A stretch of DNA of 62,654 nt from an uncultured Lachnospiraceae bacterium (GTDB lineage: Bacteria; Bacillota; Clostridia; Lachnospirales; Lachnospiraceae): NCBI GenBank assembly GCA_934418125.1, contig CAKRWT010000012.1, positions 1-62,654 on the forward strand, in the 5' to 3' direction. Made by a program: the position numbers and the translations under genes. The notes beneath the pieces were generated by a model that worked only from the letters and a program-made list of their open reading frames with translations, did not search any database and was not told where the DNA came from. Each line of letters opens with the position of its first letter. Position 1 is the stretch's first letter. Positions 34,439 through 43,865 of this stretch are shown piece by piece.

Positions 34439-36374
34439 TTAATGTCACCTCGCTTAAGGGTAAAGTAAAAGTAAAATTGCATCCATGTGGATTACAATCT
34501 GTAAGAACCAGAGTTCCATTATGTGCTTCTATGATAGAATGGCAAAGTGCCAAACCAAGTCCCAGACTTCGGCGACTATCCGCAATTGTTGTTTTTCCTG
34601 TATAGAACATCTCAAAAATATGCGGCTTCATTTCCTCCGGAATTCCTGGACCATTATCTTCCACACTTATCTGTGCATTCCGGTCTGTTTTGCTTCCACG
34701 AATGCAGATAACAGACCCTGGTGGTGTATATTTTATTGCATTATCAATTAAATTTACCAAAACCTGCATAATAAGACGTACATCCATACGAGCAAGAACA
34801 AGTTCTTCACAGTCTGTCACTATTTTATAATCATCATGTTTCCGATTGATATGCCGCAGGGATTCTGCAATCACCTCATCTAAAAGCTGATCTGTAAATT
34901 TAAATTTCAATCTTCCGTCATTCAGTCTGGTAATAGAAAGCAGATTCTCCACAACTCCAATCAGCCATACAGAATCATCATAAATATCGGTATAAATCTG
35001 ACATTTTGTGGCGGCATCCAAACGTTCGCTATTACTCAGCAGCATATCTGCATTACCTGAAATAGAACAAAGTGGTGTCCGAAGGTCATGAGAGATTGCC
35101 CGCAGAAGATCTGCCCGTAGCTGCTCGTTTTTGGCTAAAACTGCAATTTTCTCCTTTTCCATGGCATTTTGTGCGTTTTCCATAGCAAGCGCACATTCAT
35201 TTATTACGGACAGCAGGATACTGTATTCAAAAGAGTCCAGTTTTTCTTTCTGGAGCGGTATCCCAATCACACCATAAACATTATCCCCGCCTCGAATTGC
35301 CAGATATAAACATTTGGCCTGCGGAAAATGGTGTGTGGAAGCACCGGCACGCTGTCTGTTTTCATAGACCCATCTGGCTACATGCTGCTCTTCTTGTGTT
35401 AAGAAATTGTCTGTGCTCTCTTTTTCTCCGGTAAATAGTTTTCCCCTTGATAATGTTCCATTTTCCACTACATATGCTGTAATATTGCGATTTAGTAAAC
35501 GCAGAAGCTGCGTACATGTAACATCAAGTATCTCTGTTTCCCCTTTTTCCATTTGCAATAGACGATTTGTATCGAATAAAACCTGTGTACGAAAAGCCAG
35601 CTGCGCAGACAGCTTTGCGTGTATCTTCAGCTTTGCTGCAAGCGCTCCAGTAAGTACGGATGAAATAAGCATTATGAGAAATGTTACCGGATAACCCACC
35701 GCATAGGTTTGAAAAGACATCCTTGGTTCTGTCAGGAAAAAACAAAACAGAAATACACTTAAGAAAGAGCCGATTATACTGCAAAGATAACCATCTGTCA
35801 CAATGGAAGTAATCAAAACTCCCAGAATGTATATTGTTACAATATTCGTATCCGTGAAATGCAACTTCTGAAACAGCAGACCGATTAAAGTGCATACTGC
35901 AAATATAAAGACGGTAAAGAAATACTCCTTTGCAGATGGTTTTTCCAAATACCATGTAAATGATTGTTTCTGATAGTGCCTGCTTTTTAACGCCTCCGGA
36001 ATAATATAAATATCAATATCCGGCACAATTTCAATCAGTTTTTCTGTCAGTGTTGCTTTGCTGAAAAAGTGATTCCGCCTGGCATTGCTTTGTCCAATCA
36101 CAATTTTAGTTACATTGGATAACCTGGCATACTCTGCAATCTGTACCGGTATGTTTTCCCCATGAGTCATCACTATTTCTGCTCCCAGCTTTTCTGCATA
36201 CTGAATATGTTCTTCCAGTTTTTCTTTATCTAAGTCTTCTGCCTTGATACCGGTCCGCACATATAAGGCTGTAAAACGTGCCTGCAGCACATTTACCATT
36301 TTTGCCGCTGTATCTATTATTTTTTTATTGGAGGGTGCTGCTGACAGACAAACAAGAATATGTTCGCCAGGCAT
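34431..36374 (-). CDS. kdpD: KdpD-like sensor kinase lacking the KdpD N-domain
   Basis: About 647 residues from the preferred start. Domains in order: Usp-type domain (about 5-125), four transmembrane helices of the DUF4118 type (about 155-255), GAF-like domain (about 280-405), HisKA with phosphoacceptor in AISHDLRTPL and HATPase with DNAIKYTPPGS and EDNGPGIPEE. The roughly 200-residue Walker-A KdpD domain of E. coli KdpD is missing. The ATG at 36374 follows GAGGGAG at good spacing; a GTG 42 nt upstream is possible. It should sense potassium status and phosphorylate KdpE. Confidence 0.9.
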   Translation of the reverse strand: MPGEHILVCLSAAPSNKKIIDTAAKMVNVLQARFTALYVRTGIKAEDLDKEKLEEHIQYAEKLGAEIVMTHGENIPVQIAEYARLSNVTKIVIGQSNARRNHFFSKATLTEKLIEIVPDIDIYIIPEALKSRHYQKQSFTWYLEKPSAKEYFFTVFIFAVCTLIGLLFQKLHFTDTNIVTIYILGVLITSIVTDGYLCSIIGSFLSVFLFCFFLTEPRMSFQTYAVGYPVTFLIMLISSVLTGALAAKLKIHAKLSAQLAFRTQVLFDTNRLLQMEKGETEILDVTCTQLLRLLNRNITAYVVENGTLSRGKLFTGEKESTDNFLTQEEQHVARWVYENRQRAGASTHHFPQAKCLYLAIRGGDNVYGVIGIPLQKEKLDSFEYSILLSVINECALAMENAQNAMEKEKIAVLAKNEQLRADLLRAISHDLRTPLCSISGNADMLLSNSERLDAATKCQIYTDIYDDSVWLIGVVENLLSITRLNDGRLKFKFTDQLLDEVIAESLRHINRKHDDYKIVTDCEELVLARMDVRLIMQVLVNLIDNAIKYTPPGSVICIRGSKTDRNAQISVEDNGPGIPEEMKPHIFEMFYTGKTTIADSRRSLGLGLALCHSIIEAHNGTLVLTDCNPHGCNFTFTLPLSEVTLNE

Positions 36375-36504
36375 TTTATTATCTCCCTCTGTTTTGAAAC
36401 TCATCCCATCTTTCACCTTTTTCTATTGTTTTTAAAATTGTATCATGTGACTCGATTATGGTCAAAAATTTTTGCTATATCCTCTGACTGCCTATTAAAA
36501 ATTC

Positions 36505-37152
36505 TTATATGCGAAAGCACTTCTGAAGAGCCCTGTATTCCCCTAATACCAGCAATTTATTATTCTCTGCCAAATACGTATCTGCAGAAATTGCAATACT
36601 GAATTCTCCTTCCTTTTTGACTGCCAGGATATTAATGTTGTAACGTCTTCTGATATCCAGTCCACCTACTGTTTTTCCAATCCATGTCTTTGGCACTTCT
36701 ACCTCAAAAATCGCATGGGATGTATCCACCTCCATATAATCAAGGATATGATCATCTGTGTAGCGGATAGATGCCCATTTTGCTACCTGCTTTTCTGGAT
36801 AAACTACCTTATCTGCACCATTACGCAAAAGAAATTTTTCCTGAACATCACGTTCAGCGCGGGATATTACCAGTTGTGCGCCCAATTCTTTTAAAAGGGA
36901 AGTTGTTTCTAGAGAATTCTGAAAATTTCCTCCGATGGTCACAAAACAGATATCGTAGTTTCCAATCCCCAGAGATTGCAAAAATTCCTCATTGGTACTG
37001 TCACCAATCTGGGCATTAGTCACAAACGGAAGTACTTTGTCAACTCTTTCTTCATTCCAGTCAACTGCCATAATTTCATGACCAAGCTGGTTCAACTGCA
37101 TGGCAATATGCCTGCCAAATCTTCCAAGTCCAATAATCAATACATTCTTCAT
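36505..37152 (-). CDS. ktrA: KtrA/TrkA potassium channel gating protein
   Basis: A 215-residue cytosolic RCK protein. The Rossmann motif GLGRFGRHIA (residues 8-17) and acidic AVDWNEERVD bind NAD(H) or ATP. The C-terminal RCK_C domain (about 135-215) is where c-di-AMP binds in related proteins. It forms a ring under KtrB and opens the channel. It starts 20 nt after the ktrB stop, with AGGAG upstream. Confidence 0.92.
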   Translation of the reverse strand: MKNVLIIGLGRFGRHIAMQLNQLGHEIMAVDWNEERVDKVLPFVTNAQIGDSTNEEFLQSLGIGNYDICFVTIGGNFQNSLETTSLLKELGAQLVISRAERDVQEKFLLRNGADKVVYPEKQVAKWASIRYTDDHILDYMEVDTSHAIFEVEVPKTWIGKTVGGLDIRRRYNINILAVKKEGEFSIAISADTYLAENNKLLVLGEYRALQKCFRI

Positions 37153-37172
37153 AATATTATTTGTCTCCTATC

Positions 37173-38510
37173 TCATCCAACGGTAATTTTTTCCAATGGC
37201 AGCTTTGCATTCTTCTTGTTTCTTCCGAAAAATACTGCGTAAATCAATGTAAGACCGCCTACACGTCCCAGATACATCAGTATAATCAACACCACTTGTG
37301 AAAAAACATGAAGTTCCGGTGTAATTCCTAATGTAAGACCTACCGTACCTACAGCTGAAGCGGCTTCATACAAACAGTCTAACAGAGGAAAATCTTCGTA
37401 TATGCTGATTGCAATCCCACCGACAAAAAACAGGGTAAAATAAAGCATGGCTATTGTCGCTGCATTTTTTATCACATTATATTCCAATCTCCGTCCAAAA
37501 GCCCCTGCATTCTCCTGGCTTCGAAATGTAGCAATTGCATTTAAAAGTAATATCGTAAAAGTAGTTGTTTTCATTCCACCTGCTGTAGAGCCCGGCGAAC
37601 CACCAATCAGCATTAACAGTATCATAACCGCTTTTGATGCCTCACTCATCTCTGAAATATTTATGGTATTAAAACCAGCGGTTCTTGTAGTTACCGATTG
37701 AAATGTGGCAGCTAACAGGCGTTCCCCTACAGACAGATTTTTCAAATCATAGACAAAGAAAAAAATCGCCGGGAGTAAAATCAGGCAGATAGTAGTTATG
37801 AGAATAATCTTGCTTTGCATATGGTAACATTTAAATTTCATTTTATTTATATAAATATCATCCCAGGTAAGAAAACCGATTCCCCCTATGATGATTAACA
37901 GCATAATTACCACATTGATAAAAACATTTCCAGAATATTGCATCAGTGATGGAAAGGTATGGTCTGCTGTTCCCAGAATGTCAAATCCGGCATTACAAAA
38001 GGCAGAAACAGAATGGAATACTGCCATCCAGCTTCCCTTTAATCCATAGTCCGATAAAAAAAACGGTAACAATAATATAGCTCCTGCCGTTTCAATCAAA
38101 AGAGTTCCTTTTAAAATGAATCTTGTCAATCTAACAATTCCTCCAACTTTTGGTGCTGAAATGGCATCCTGCATTGTACTTCTTTGCATAAGAGATATTT
38201 TTTTCCCCGAAAGAAGAGAAACTGATACCGCCATGGTTACGACTCCAAGTCCACCTATCTGTATAAGCACAAGAATAACCATCTGGCCAAACACAGACCA
38301 ATAGCTTCCTGTATCCTTGACTACAAGTCCTGTAACACATACTGCAGAAGTAGCTGTAAACATTGCCTCATGAAATGGTGTGGACACATTCTCTAAAGTG
38401 GAAACTGGAAGCATCAACAGAATAGTGCCCAAAAGAATCACTCCTGCGAACCCCAGAATAATCAGTTGAAAAGATGTCAGATGTTTTTTCTTATATAATT
38501 TTTCTGGCAT
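37173..38510 (-). CDS. ktrB: KtrB/TrkH potassium uptake channel
   Basis: A 445-residue membrane protein with the four M-P-M repeats of the Trk/Ktr/HKT family. The selectivity-filter glycines are in SAVCVTGL, SAFCNAGF, TTRTAGFN and SAVGTVGL. It carries K+ (often Na+-coupled) into the cell. First gene of the potassium block; AGGAG lies 12 nt before the ATG. The 212-bp upstream region is A/T-rich with a TATAAT box and no recognisable c-di-AMP riboswitch. Confidence 0.92.
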   Translation of the reverse strand: MPEKLYKKKHLTSFQLIILGFAGVILLGTILLMLPVSTLENVSTPFHEAMFTATSAVCVTGLVVKDTGSYWSVFGQMVILVLIQIGGLGVVTMAVSVSLLSGKKISLMQRSTMQDAISAPKVGGIVRLTRFILKGTLLIETAGAILLLPFFLSDYGLKGSWMAVFHSVSAFCNAGFDILGTADHTFPSLMQYSGNVFINVVIMLLIIIGGIGFLTWDDIYINKMKFKCYHMQSKIILITTICLILLPAIFFFVYDLKNLSVGERLLAATFQSVTTRTAGFNTINISEMSEASKAVMILLMLIGGSPGSTAGGMKTTTFTILLLNAIATFRSQENAGAFGRRLEYNVIKNAATIAMLYFTLFFVGGIAISIYEDFPLLDCLYEAASAVGTVGLTLGITPELHVFSQVVLIILMYLGRVGGLTLIYAVFFGRNKKNAKLPLEKITVG

Positions 38511-38722
38511 AAATACTTTTAACTCCTACTAATTCTAATAATAATACCTTTTTGATTCCTTTTATTATATAGAATTACTTTCAAAGATAGTGTAAAAATC
38601 TATGATCCTGTATTAAGATTATATAAAGATTTAATTTCCTGGTTGGCATTTATCGCTCTCGTATTCCTGAATGCATTTCGGTGTCTTGTTCATACGAATG
38701 ATACTGAGAATTTCTGCAGCTT

Positions 38723-39868
38723 CTATTCCCTACCCTTCTTCGCAAAGTAACTGCCGCCCACCTGTTTTCCGTAGCCTTTCCCACATATTTGCAGCAGTTC
38801 ATAGAACAAGGTGGTAATCTCCAACCATTCCCCATAGACTTTCGCATACTGCTGCTGTAACTGTTCCACCGACTGTGGGGCAAAATCCAATAACTCCCAC
38901 AGCCGCTGCTGGATTCCTTCCAGGAATACCAGCTCCTGTTGTGTCCAGTTCTTCCCTTTCTTTTCTGTATTAGACAGACTTCCCCATAAATTTCCAATCA
39001 GTTCTTCCGGGGTTTCCACCAGTCCGGCACCCTGCTTAATCAATCTGTTACACCCTCGGCTTAACGGATCGGTAGCACGTCCAGGTAATGCATACACTTC
39101 CTTTCCCTGTTCCAGTGCCATATCTACGGTAATCAGGGTTCCGCTTTTCTCTCTGGCTTCTATAACCAGTATCACATCTGCCAGCCCGCTGATAATCCGG
39201 TTTCTGGGTGGAAACAGCATTGCCCTTGGTTCAGTTCCCGGCAGATATTCGGAGCAGACTCCACCCTTTTCTATCAGGGAATCATATAAATTCCGATGTT
39301 CTGCCGGATAACAGACATCCACTCCACAGCCAAATACCGCCAGGGAATAGCCGCCCGCCTGCAAAGCTGCCTGCTGGCTGATTCCATCAATTCCCCTTGC
39401 CATGCCACTGATAACCGCTATTCCTGCCTGCGCCAGCGCAGTACTAAACCATTTTGCCATATATCTGCCATATTCGGAGCATTCTCTTGCCCCTACAATT
39501 GCCACAGCCCTTTTCTCTTTATCCGGTAATTTTCCTGCATAATACAATCCATACGGCGGGTCTGGAATCTTCTGCAGCCGCTCAGGGTATTTCCCCTCTC
39601 CCTCCACCACCAGTTTTATCCCCCTTTGCAACAGCCGCTTATATGCAGCCTCGATATCATAATCCGGGTAAAACCGTTCCAGTTTCTCTGCTTTCTTCTG
39701 ATACCGTTCCGGCAGTTTCTCTTTCAGGGTTCCTGCCTGCACCTCTTCATAGATTTGTCTGGCACTGCGCTCTTTCCGGAGGAGTCTTAGGAATCCTCTG
39801 CTCCCTGTGCCTGCTGCCTGCAGCAGCCAATGTTCGTATGCCTTCTCCTTTTCCGCTTGTCCGTCCAT
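38723..39868 (-). CDS. dprA: DNA processing protein DprA
   Basis: A 381-residue protein that loads RecA on incoming single-stranded DNA during transformation. The Rossmann-like core has VAIVGARECSEYG, SGMARGIDG, FGCGVDVCYP and PPRNRIISGLAD. A C-terminal winged-helix-like region follows from about 320. The ATG at 39868 has GAAAGGAAG upstream; a TTG 39 nt earlier, overlapping comM, is less likely. Its last codons lie within the 19-bp repeat shared with 33254. Confidence 0.92.
   Translation of the reverse strand: MDGQAEKEKAYEHWLLQAAGTGSRGFLRLLRKERSARQIYEEVQAGTLKEKLPERYQKKAEKLERFYPDYDIEAAYKRLLQRGIKLVVEGEGKYPERLQKIPDPPYGLYYAGKLPDKEKRAVAIVGARECSEYGRYMAKWFSTALAQAGIAVISGMARGIDGISQQAALQAGGYSLAVFGCGVDVCYPAEHRNLYDSLIEKGGVCSEYLPGTEPRAMLFPPRNRIISGLADVILVIEAREKSGTLITVDMALEQGKEVYALPGRATDPLSRGCNRLIKQGAGLVETPEELIGNLWGSLSNTEKKGKNWTQQELVFLEGIQQRLWELLDFAPQSVEQLQQQYAKVYGEWLEITTLFYELLQICGKGYGKQVGGSYFAKKGRE
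38732..38750. repeat. 19-bp direct repeat, right copy in dprA 3' end
   Basis: Same 19 bp as 33254-33272. Here it encodes YFAKKGR near the dprA C-terminus, six codons or fewer before the stop. Confidence 0.7.
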
Positions 39869-39897
39869 GCTATCTTCCTTTCTCTTTTCCTTTCCCT

Positions 39898-41442
39898 CTA
39901 CTCCCAATATTTTTTATCCAGCTGCCGGTAACAGATGGCTTCTGCAAGGTGTGGTTTTTCTATCTGCTCACTTTCCGCCAGGTCTGCAATGGTTCTCGCC
40001 ACCTTTAATATCTTATGATACCCTCTGGCAGAAAGCTGCAGGCTCTCAAACATCTGCGCCATGAACTGTTTTTCCTTGTCCCCCAGTACACAGTACTTCC
40101 CGATTTCTCCAGCTCCCATATCCGCATTAAAGGTAATGCCATCTTCCCGGAAACGCTCTTCCTGTCGTTTCCTTGCCCGCAATATCCGTCTCCGAATCTG
40201 CGCACTGCTTTCCCCCTTCCTGTTGCTTTCCAAATCCTGAAACTCCATTGGCTGTGCTTCCACGCAGATATCCATCCTGTCCAGAATCGGTCCGGATATC
40301 CGGTTTAAATAACGTCTTACCTCATAGGAACTGCAACGGCATTTCTCCCGGTTCGGGTAATAACCACAGGGACAAGGATTCATGGCTCCAATAACCATCG
40401 TTGCCGCAGGATAAGTGTAAGTGCCGGTACTTCTGGCAATCTGCACCTTTTTATCCTCCAGGGGCTGTCTTAGAATATCTAATGTTTCCCGTTTAAATTC
40501 CGGCAGTTCATCTAAGAAAAGAACTCCCCGGTGGGCTAACGAGATGACCCCCGGCATGGGGATTCTGCCACTGCCTGCCAGTGCCTGTCCGGTTATGGTA
40601 TGATGGGGATTTAAAAAAGGACGTTCCACAATGAGAGAATTCTCTGATTTTAATAATCCTGATATGCTGTAGATAGTAGATACTTCCAGACTTTCTTCCG
40701 TAGATAAGGGTGGCATAATGGTAGGCATACGCTTGGCAAGCATGGTCTTACCGGAACCGGGTGGTCCGATAATGAGCAGATGATGAAATCCTGCCGCTGC
40801 CACCTGTGCAGCCCGCTTTAGCATCTCCTGCCCATTGATGTCTGCAAAATCCAGTTTGCCATAGGGTTTTCTTCGCCGGAACATCTTTTCCAGGTCAACC
40901 TTCTCACACACATAAGTCTGCTGCCTCTCCTGGTCTGCCTGCAAATACGTGACCGCTTCCACGATGGTTCTTACCCCGATGACTTCCATGTCCGAAATAA
41001 GCGTTCCTTCCCAGGCATTTTCCAATGGCAGAATACACTTATGGATTCCCTGCTTCGCTGCCTCTTTAACAATGGGTAACACGCCGCGTACCGGTCGCAG
41101 TTCTCCGGACAAGCCAAGTTCTCCTAACAATAAAGTACCTTTCACCTGTTCCTCTGGTATCCGTTCCATCGCCGTAAGCACCCCGATTGCCACCGGCAAA
41201 TCCAACATCGTACCGGTCTTTGGCAAATCTGCAGGAGACAGGTTCACATTGATGCAAAGCGGTGGCTGTTCAAAGCCTACGTTACGCAAAGCTACCTTAA
41301 CTCGTTCTCTGGCTTCCCTGACCTCTGAGCCCGGCAGCCCTACCATCTGGAAACAGGGCAGTCCGGACGATACATCCACCTCCACCTGAATCAGATGACA
41401 CTCCATGCCATAAAGCGTGCCCGATGTAATTGTACTTAACAC
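39898..41442 (-). CDS. comM: ComM/YifB-type Mg-chelatase-like AAA ATPase
   Basis: A 514-residue protein. The N-terminal Lon-like domain (PCFQMVGLPGSEVREARERV) covers about 1-190. The AAA domain has Walker A IGPPGSGKTMLAKR, Walker B GVLFLDELPEF, and the C-terminal Mg_chelatase_C domain. An inserted CPCGYYPNREKCRC zinc-like segment is present as in homologues. In other bacteria ComM is a helicase for branch migration in transformation. GTG start behind AAGGAGG. It precedes dprA, a usual pairing. Confidence 0.92.
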   Translation of the reverse strand: MLSTITSGTLYGMECHLIQVEVDVSSGLPCFQMVGLPGSEVREARERVKVALRNVGFEQPPLCINVNLSPADLPKTGTMLDLPVAIGVLTAMERIPEEQVKGTLLLGELGLSGELRPVRGVLPIVKEAAKQGIHKCILPLENAWEGTLISDMEVIGVRTIVEAVTYLQADQERQQTYVCEKVDLEKMFRRRKPYGKLDFADINGQEMLKRAAQVAAAGFHHLLIIGPPGSGKTMLAKRMPTIMPPLSTEESLEVSTIYSISGLLKSENSLIVERPFLNPHHTITGQALAGSGRIPMPGVISLAHRGVLFLDELPEFKRETLDILRQPLEDKKVQIARSTGTYTYPAATMVIGAMNPCPCGYYPNREKCRCSSYEVRRYLNRISGPILDRMDICVEAQPMEFQDLESNRKGESSAQIRRRILRARKRQEERFREDGITFNADMGAGEIGKYCVLGDKEKQFMAQMFESLQLSARGYHKILKVARTIADLAESEQIEKPHLAEAICYRQLDKKYWE

Positions 41443-41548
41443 ACAATTTCCTCCTTCTTATGAAATAGTATAATTCTGAAATGCTTTGGCGAACTGCCTG
41501 ACCTTTACTAGATTTTATGAATATAAGAATTTCAGATACCCTTATCAT

Positions 41549-41582
41549 AAAAGGACTCGACGTTTTCTGTCAAGTCCTTTTT
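41549..41582 (-). terminator. Rho-independent terminator after pilT
   Basis: AAAAGGACT and AGTCCTTTTT with inner GAC/GTC pairing form a stem with T-rich ends on both strands, about 85 nt after the pilT stop. Confidence 0.85.
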
Positions 41583-41586
41583 GTTG

Positions 41587-41674
41587 GTTTACATAATTTT
41601 CGTCGCACAACGACAGGTTACTTTTCAAGTTTACATAATACGAAAGTACAGCATCTTTTCTATAGTTTACATAA
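41587..41674. repeat. Three copies of the 10-mer GTTTACATAA after pilT
   Basis: Copies at 41587, 41629 and 41665; the last contains the pilT stop codon. Six more copies (either strand) occur at 2058, 11351, 12245, 16382, 17981 and 45666, inside genes and in several reading frames. Confidence 0.8.
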
Positions 41675-42725
41675 CCTTCTGCTGCATGCCATCCGGGTCC
41701 TGCGCGAACTGAATCGCCATTTCCCGATCAATCTTACCCTCATAGAACAACTGCATAATTGCATCATCCATGGTAATCATGCCCAGTTTGCGGTTAGTCT
41801 GCATAACCGTTGCAAGCTGATGGGATTTTCCTTCCCGAATCAGATTCCGCACGGCATGGTTCGCATGCATTACCTCAAAGGCTGCCACTCGTCCGGCACC
41901 ATCTGAAGTAGGAATCAGCTGCTGGGAAATAACCGCCTCTAATACGTTGGCAAACTGTACGCGAATCTGCTGCTGCTGATGGGGCGGGAATACGTCAATA
42001 ACACGGTCTACCGTACTGGCTGCGCCAATCGTATGCAGCGTGGACAATACCAGATGTCCGGTTTCTGCTGCCGTAATGGCTACGCTGATGGTCTCAAAGT
42101 CACGCATCTCCCCTACCAGAATGACATCCGGGTCTTCACGGAGCGCTGCCCGTAACGCATTGGCATAGCTTTGGGAATCCAGACCGATTTCTCTCTGATT
42201 TACCATGGCCATTTTATGCTGGTGTAAATACTCAATCGGGTCTTCCAGGGTAATAACATGGGCATCCCTGTTGTTGTTAATCTTATCAATAATGGCTGCC
42301 AGCGTAGTAGACTTACCACTTCCGGTAGGTCCTGTTACCAGAATTAAACCTCTTTTCCGCTCATACAGGTTGATAACCGATTCCGGCACCCCCAGTACTT
42401 CCGGAGACGGCACCTGGGTTCCTACCAGACGCAGTGCCAGTGCGGCAGAACCTCTCTGCTTGTAAGCGTTTACACGGTATCTTCCCAGATCCGGAATGGA
42501 AAAAGACATATCGTACTCTCCCCGTTCCTCGAACCGCTGCTTTTGCACATCATTCATAATGGAATAGGTAATCTCTAACGTGTCTGCCGGCATCATTCTG
42601 GGATAATCCATGGTAATCAGATTTCCATTGACACGCATCTTCGGTGGAATTCCTACGGTAATATGTACATCCGATGCACCTGCCTCCTTGGCAACTTTCA
42701 TAATCTCTTCTATGGTTGGCATCAT
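41667..42725 (-). CDS. pilT: Type IV pilus retraction ATPase
   Basis: A 352-residue PilT. It has the N-terminal ASDVHITVG segment, Walker A VTGPTGSGKSTT, the Asp box EDPIEYLH, Walker B DPDVILVGEMRD and the His box HLVLSTLHT. The AIRNLIRE-like motif of PilT is seen as HAVRNLIREGK. It powers pilus retraction and DNA uptake, which fits dprA and comM downstream. The ATG at 42725 is preferred; an upstream TTG has only 3 nt from the GGGGGAG site. It follows the HD-domain gene by 1 nt. Confidence 0.92.
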   Translation of the reverse strand: MMPTIEEIMKVAKEAGASDVHITVGIPPKMRVNGNLITMDYPRMMPADTLEITYSIMNDVQKQRFEERGEYDMSFSIPDLGRYRVNAYKQRGSAALALRLVGTQVPSPEVLGVPESVINLYERKRGLILVTGPTGSGKSTTLAAIIDKINNNRDAHVITLEDPIEYLHQHKMAMVNQREIGLDSQSYANALRAALREDPDVILVGEMRDFETISVAITAAETGHLVLSTLHTIGAASTVDRVIDVFPPHQQQQIRVQFANVLEAVISQQLIPTSDGAGRVAAFEVMHANHAVRNLIREGKSHQLATVMQTNRKLGMITMDDAIMQLFYEGKIDREMAIQFAQDPDGMQQKVM

Positions 42726-42726
42726 T

Positions 42727-43845
42727 TTATACAAATTCTCCCCCGTCTAATTTGATTCCCTGTTTTTCCAGCAGGTCCTCATTCATCACATGGCGGTTAT
42801 CCATGGTGCGCATGATATCTTTAATCATCAAATCCCCATAAACCGCTTCGTTACTCAAATCTATCATACTGTTATCATTAAACATCAGAATCATCGGTCT
42901 TAAAATATTCCGCTCGTTAGCATTGATAACCAGTGCCTTTTCCCCGGTATTCAGCTCCACACTGACTCCTGCTGACAGGATATTGATAGAATGAACCAGT
43001 GAATCTACCACTTTTCTGTCATAGACCTCCGGGTGGTCTAACAGATATTTTAAGGTTGCAACCTCTGACATTGGCTCCTTCTCAAACTGCATGGCAGTCA
43101 TGGTATCAAAAGTTTCTGCCACGGTCAGGACTTTAGCTCCGTTTACCATCTTCATAGCGGTCATATTGTCATCTGCTGTCAGACTGTCCAGTGCCTTTCT
43201 TGCCTGTACGCAGATTCTTTTGATATTGGGGCTGGAAGAAAATACCTCATCCAGCATACTGTGGCCTGCAATCTCTGCTGCTCTGACCTGCTCCCTGTCT
43301 TCCTCACTGAAAGAATCCTTTTCCTGAATTGACTTTACCACCGTCAGTTTGCCGATATCATGTACTAACGCAGCCTGCACCGTTTCCAGCTGCTCTTCTA
43401 CCATCAGATTCAGCACATTGCTCATCATGGCGCACAGGATTGCCACATTCAGTGCATGTTTATAATTATAATCTTCTTTACTTCGCAGATTCTGGACAAA
43501 GTTAATCTTCTTATCCAGATGCCCGTAATTCTTGATAATATCGGCTGTAATCATCTGCATACGGGAAGTACGTTTTGACTGTATGATGCGATCCAATTCC
43601 TCCTGGATGGAGAACACACACATCGTCTGAAACCGTTCAAAATCCAGGTCTGCCTGGGTCATAGGCGGTGCCGGTTCTGCTGGCTCCAGAATAAAAAGCC
43701 CTATCAGGCCGAAGTTTTTGATACTTTCAATTCCCTGTGTTGTCAGCTTGGAATTCCGCTCAAACAGCAAAACTCCATTCTTATTATAAATCGGTCGGGC
43801 AATCCGCATGCCGACTTTCAACTCTTCCCGTTTTACAAATAGCAT
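42727..43845 (-). CDS. HD-domain signalling protein (HD-GYP-like, GYP missing)
   Basis: A 372-residue cytosolic protein. The N-terminal DUF3391-like part (REELKVGMRIARPIYN) covers about 1-60. The HD domain has HALNVAILCAMM and AALVHDIGKL near residue 160, and a second part around 250. The conserved HHE/GYP loop of active c-di-GMP phosphodiesterases is replaced by SLTADDNM, so activity is doubtful and it may be a binding or scaffold protein. The ATG at 43845 follows GGGGGAT. It lies between sigK and pilT in one tight cluster. Confidence 0.82.
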   Translation of the reverse strand: MLFVKREELKVGMRIARPIYNKNGVLLFERNSKLTTQGIESIKNFGLIGLFILEPAEPAPPMTQADLDFERFQTMCVFSIQEELDRIIQSKRTSRMQMITADIIKNYGHLDKKINFVQNLRSKEDYNYKHALNVAILCAMMSNVLNLMVEEQLETVQAALVHDIGKLTVVKSIQEKDSFSEEDREQVRAAEIAGHSMLDEVFSSSPNIKRICVQARKALDSLTADDNMTAMKMVNGAKVLTVAETFDTMTAMQFEKEPMSEVATLKYLLDHPEVYDRKVVDSLVHSINILSAGVSVELNTGEKALVINANERNILRPMILMFNDNSMIDLSNEAVYGDLMIKDIMRTMDNRHVMNEDLLEKQGIKLDGGEFV

Positions 43846-43865
43846 TTTCTTATCCCCCAAGTATT

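Noticed and set aside
38640..38722. Short minus-strand peptide frame ending after ESDKC, between ktrB and dprA
   Set aside because: Open for about 30 codons but with no start, no ribosome site and no family recognised.
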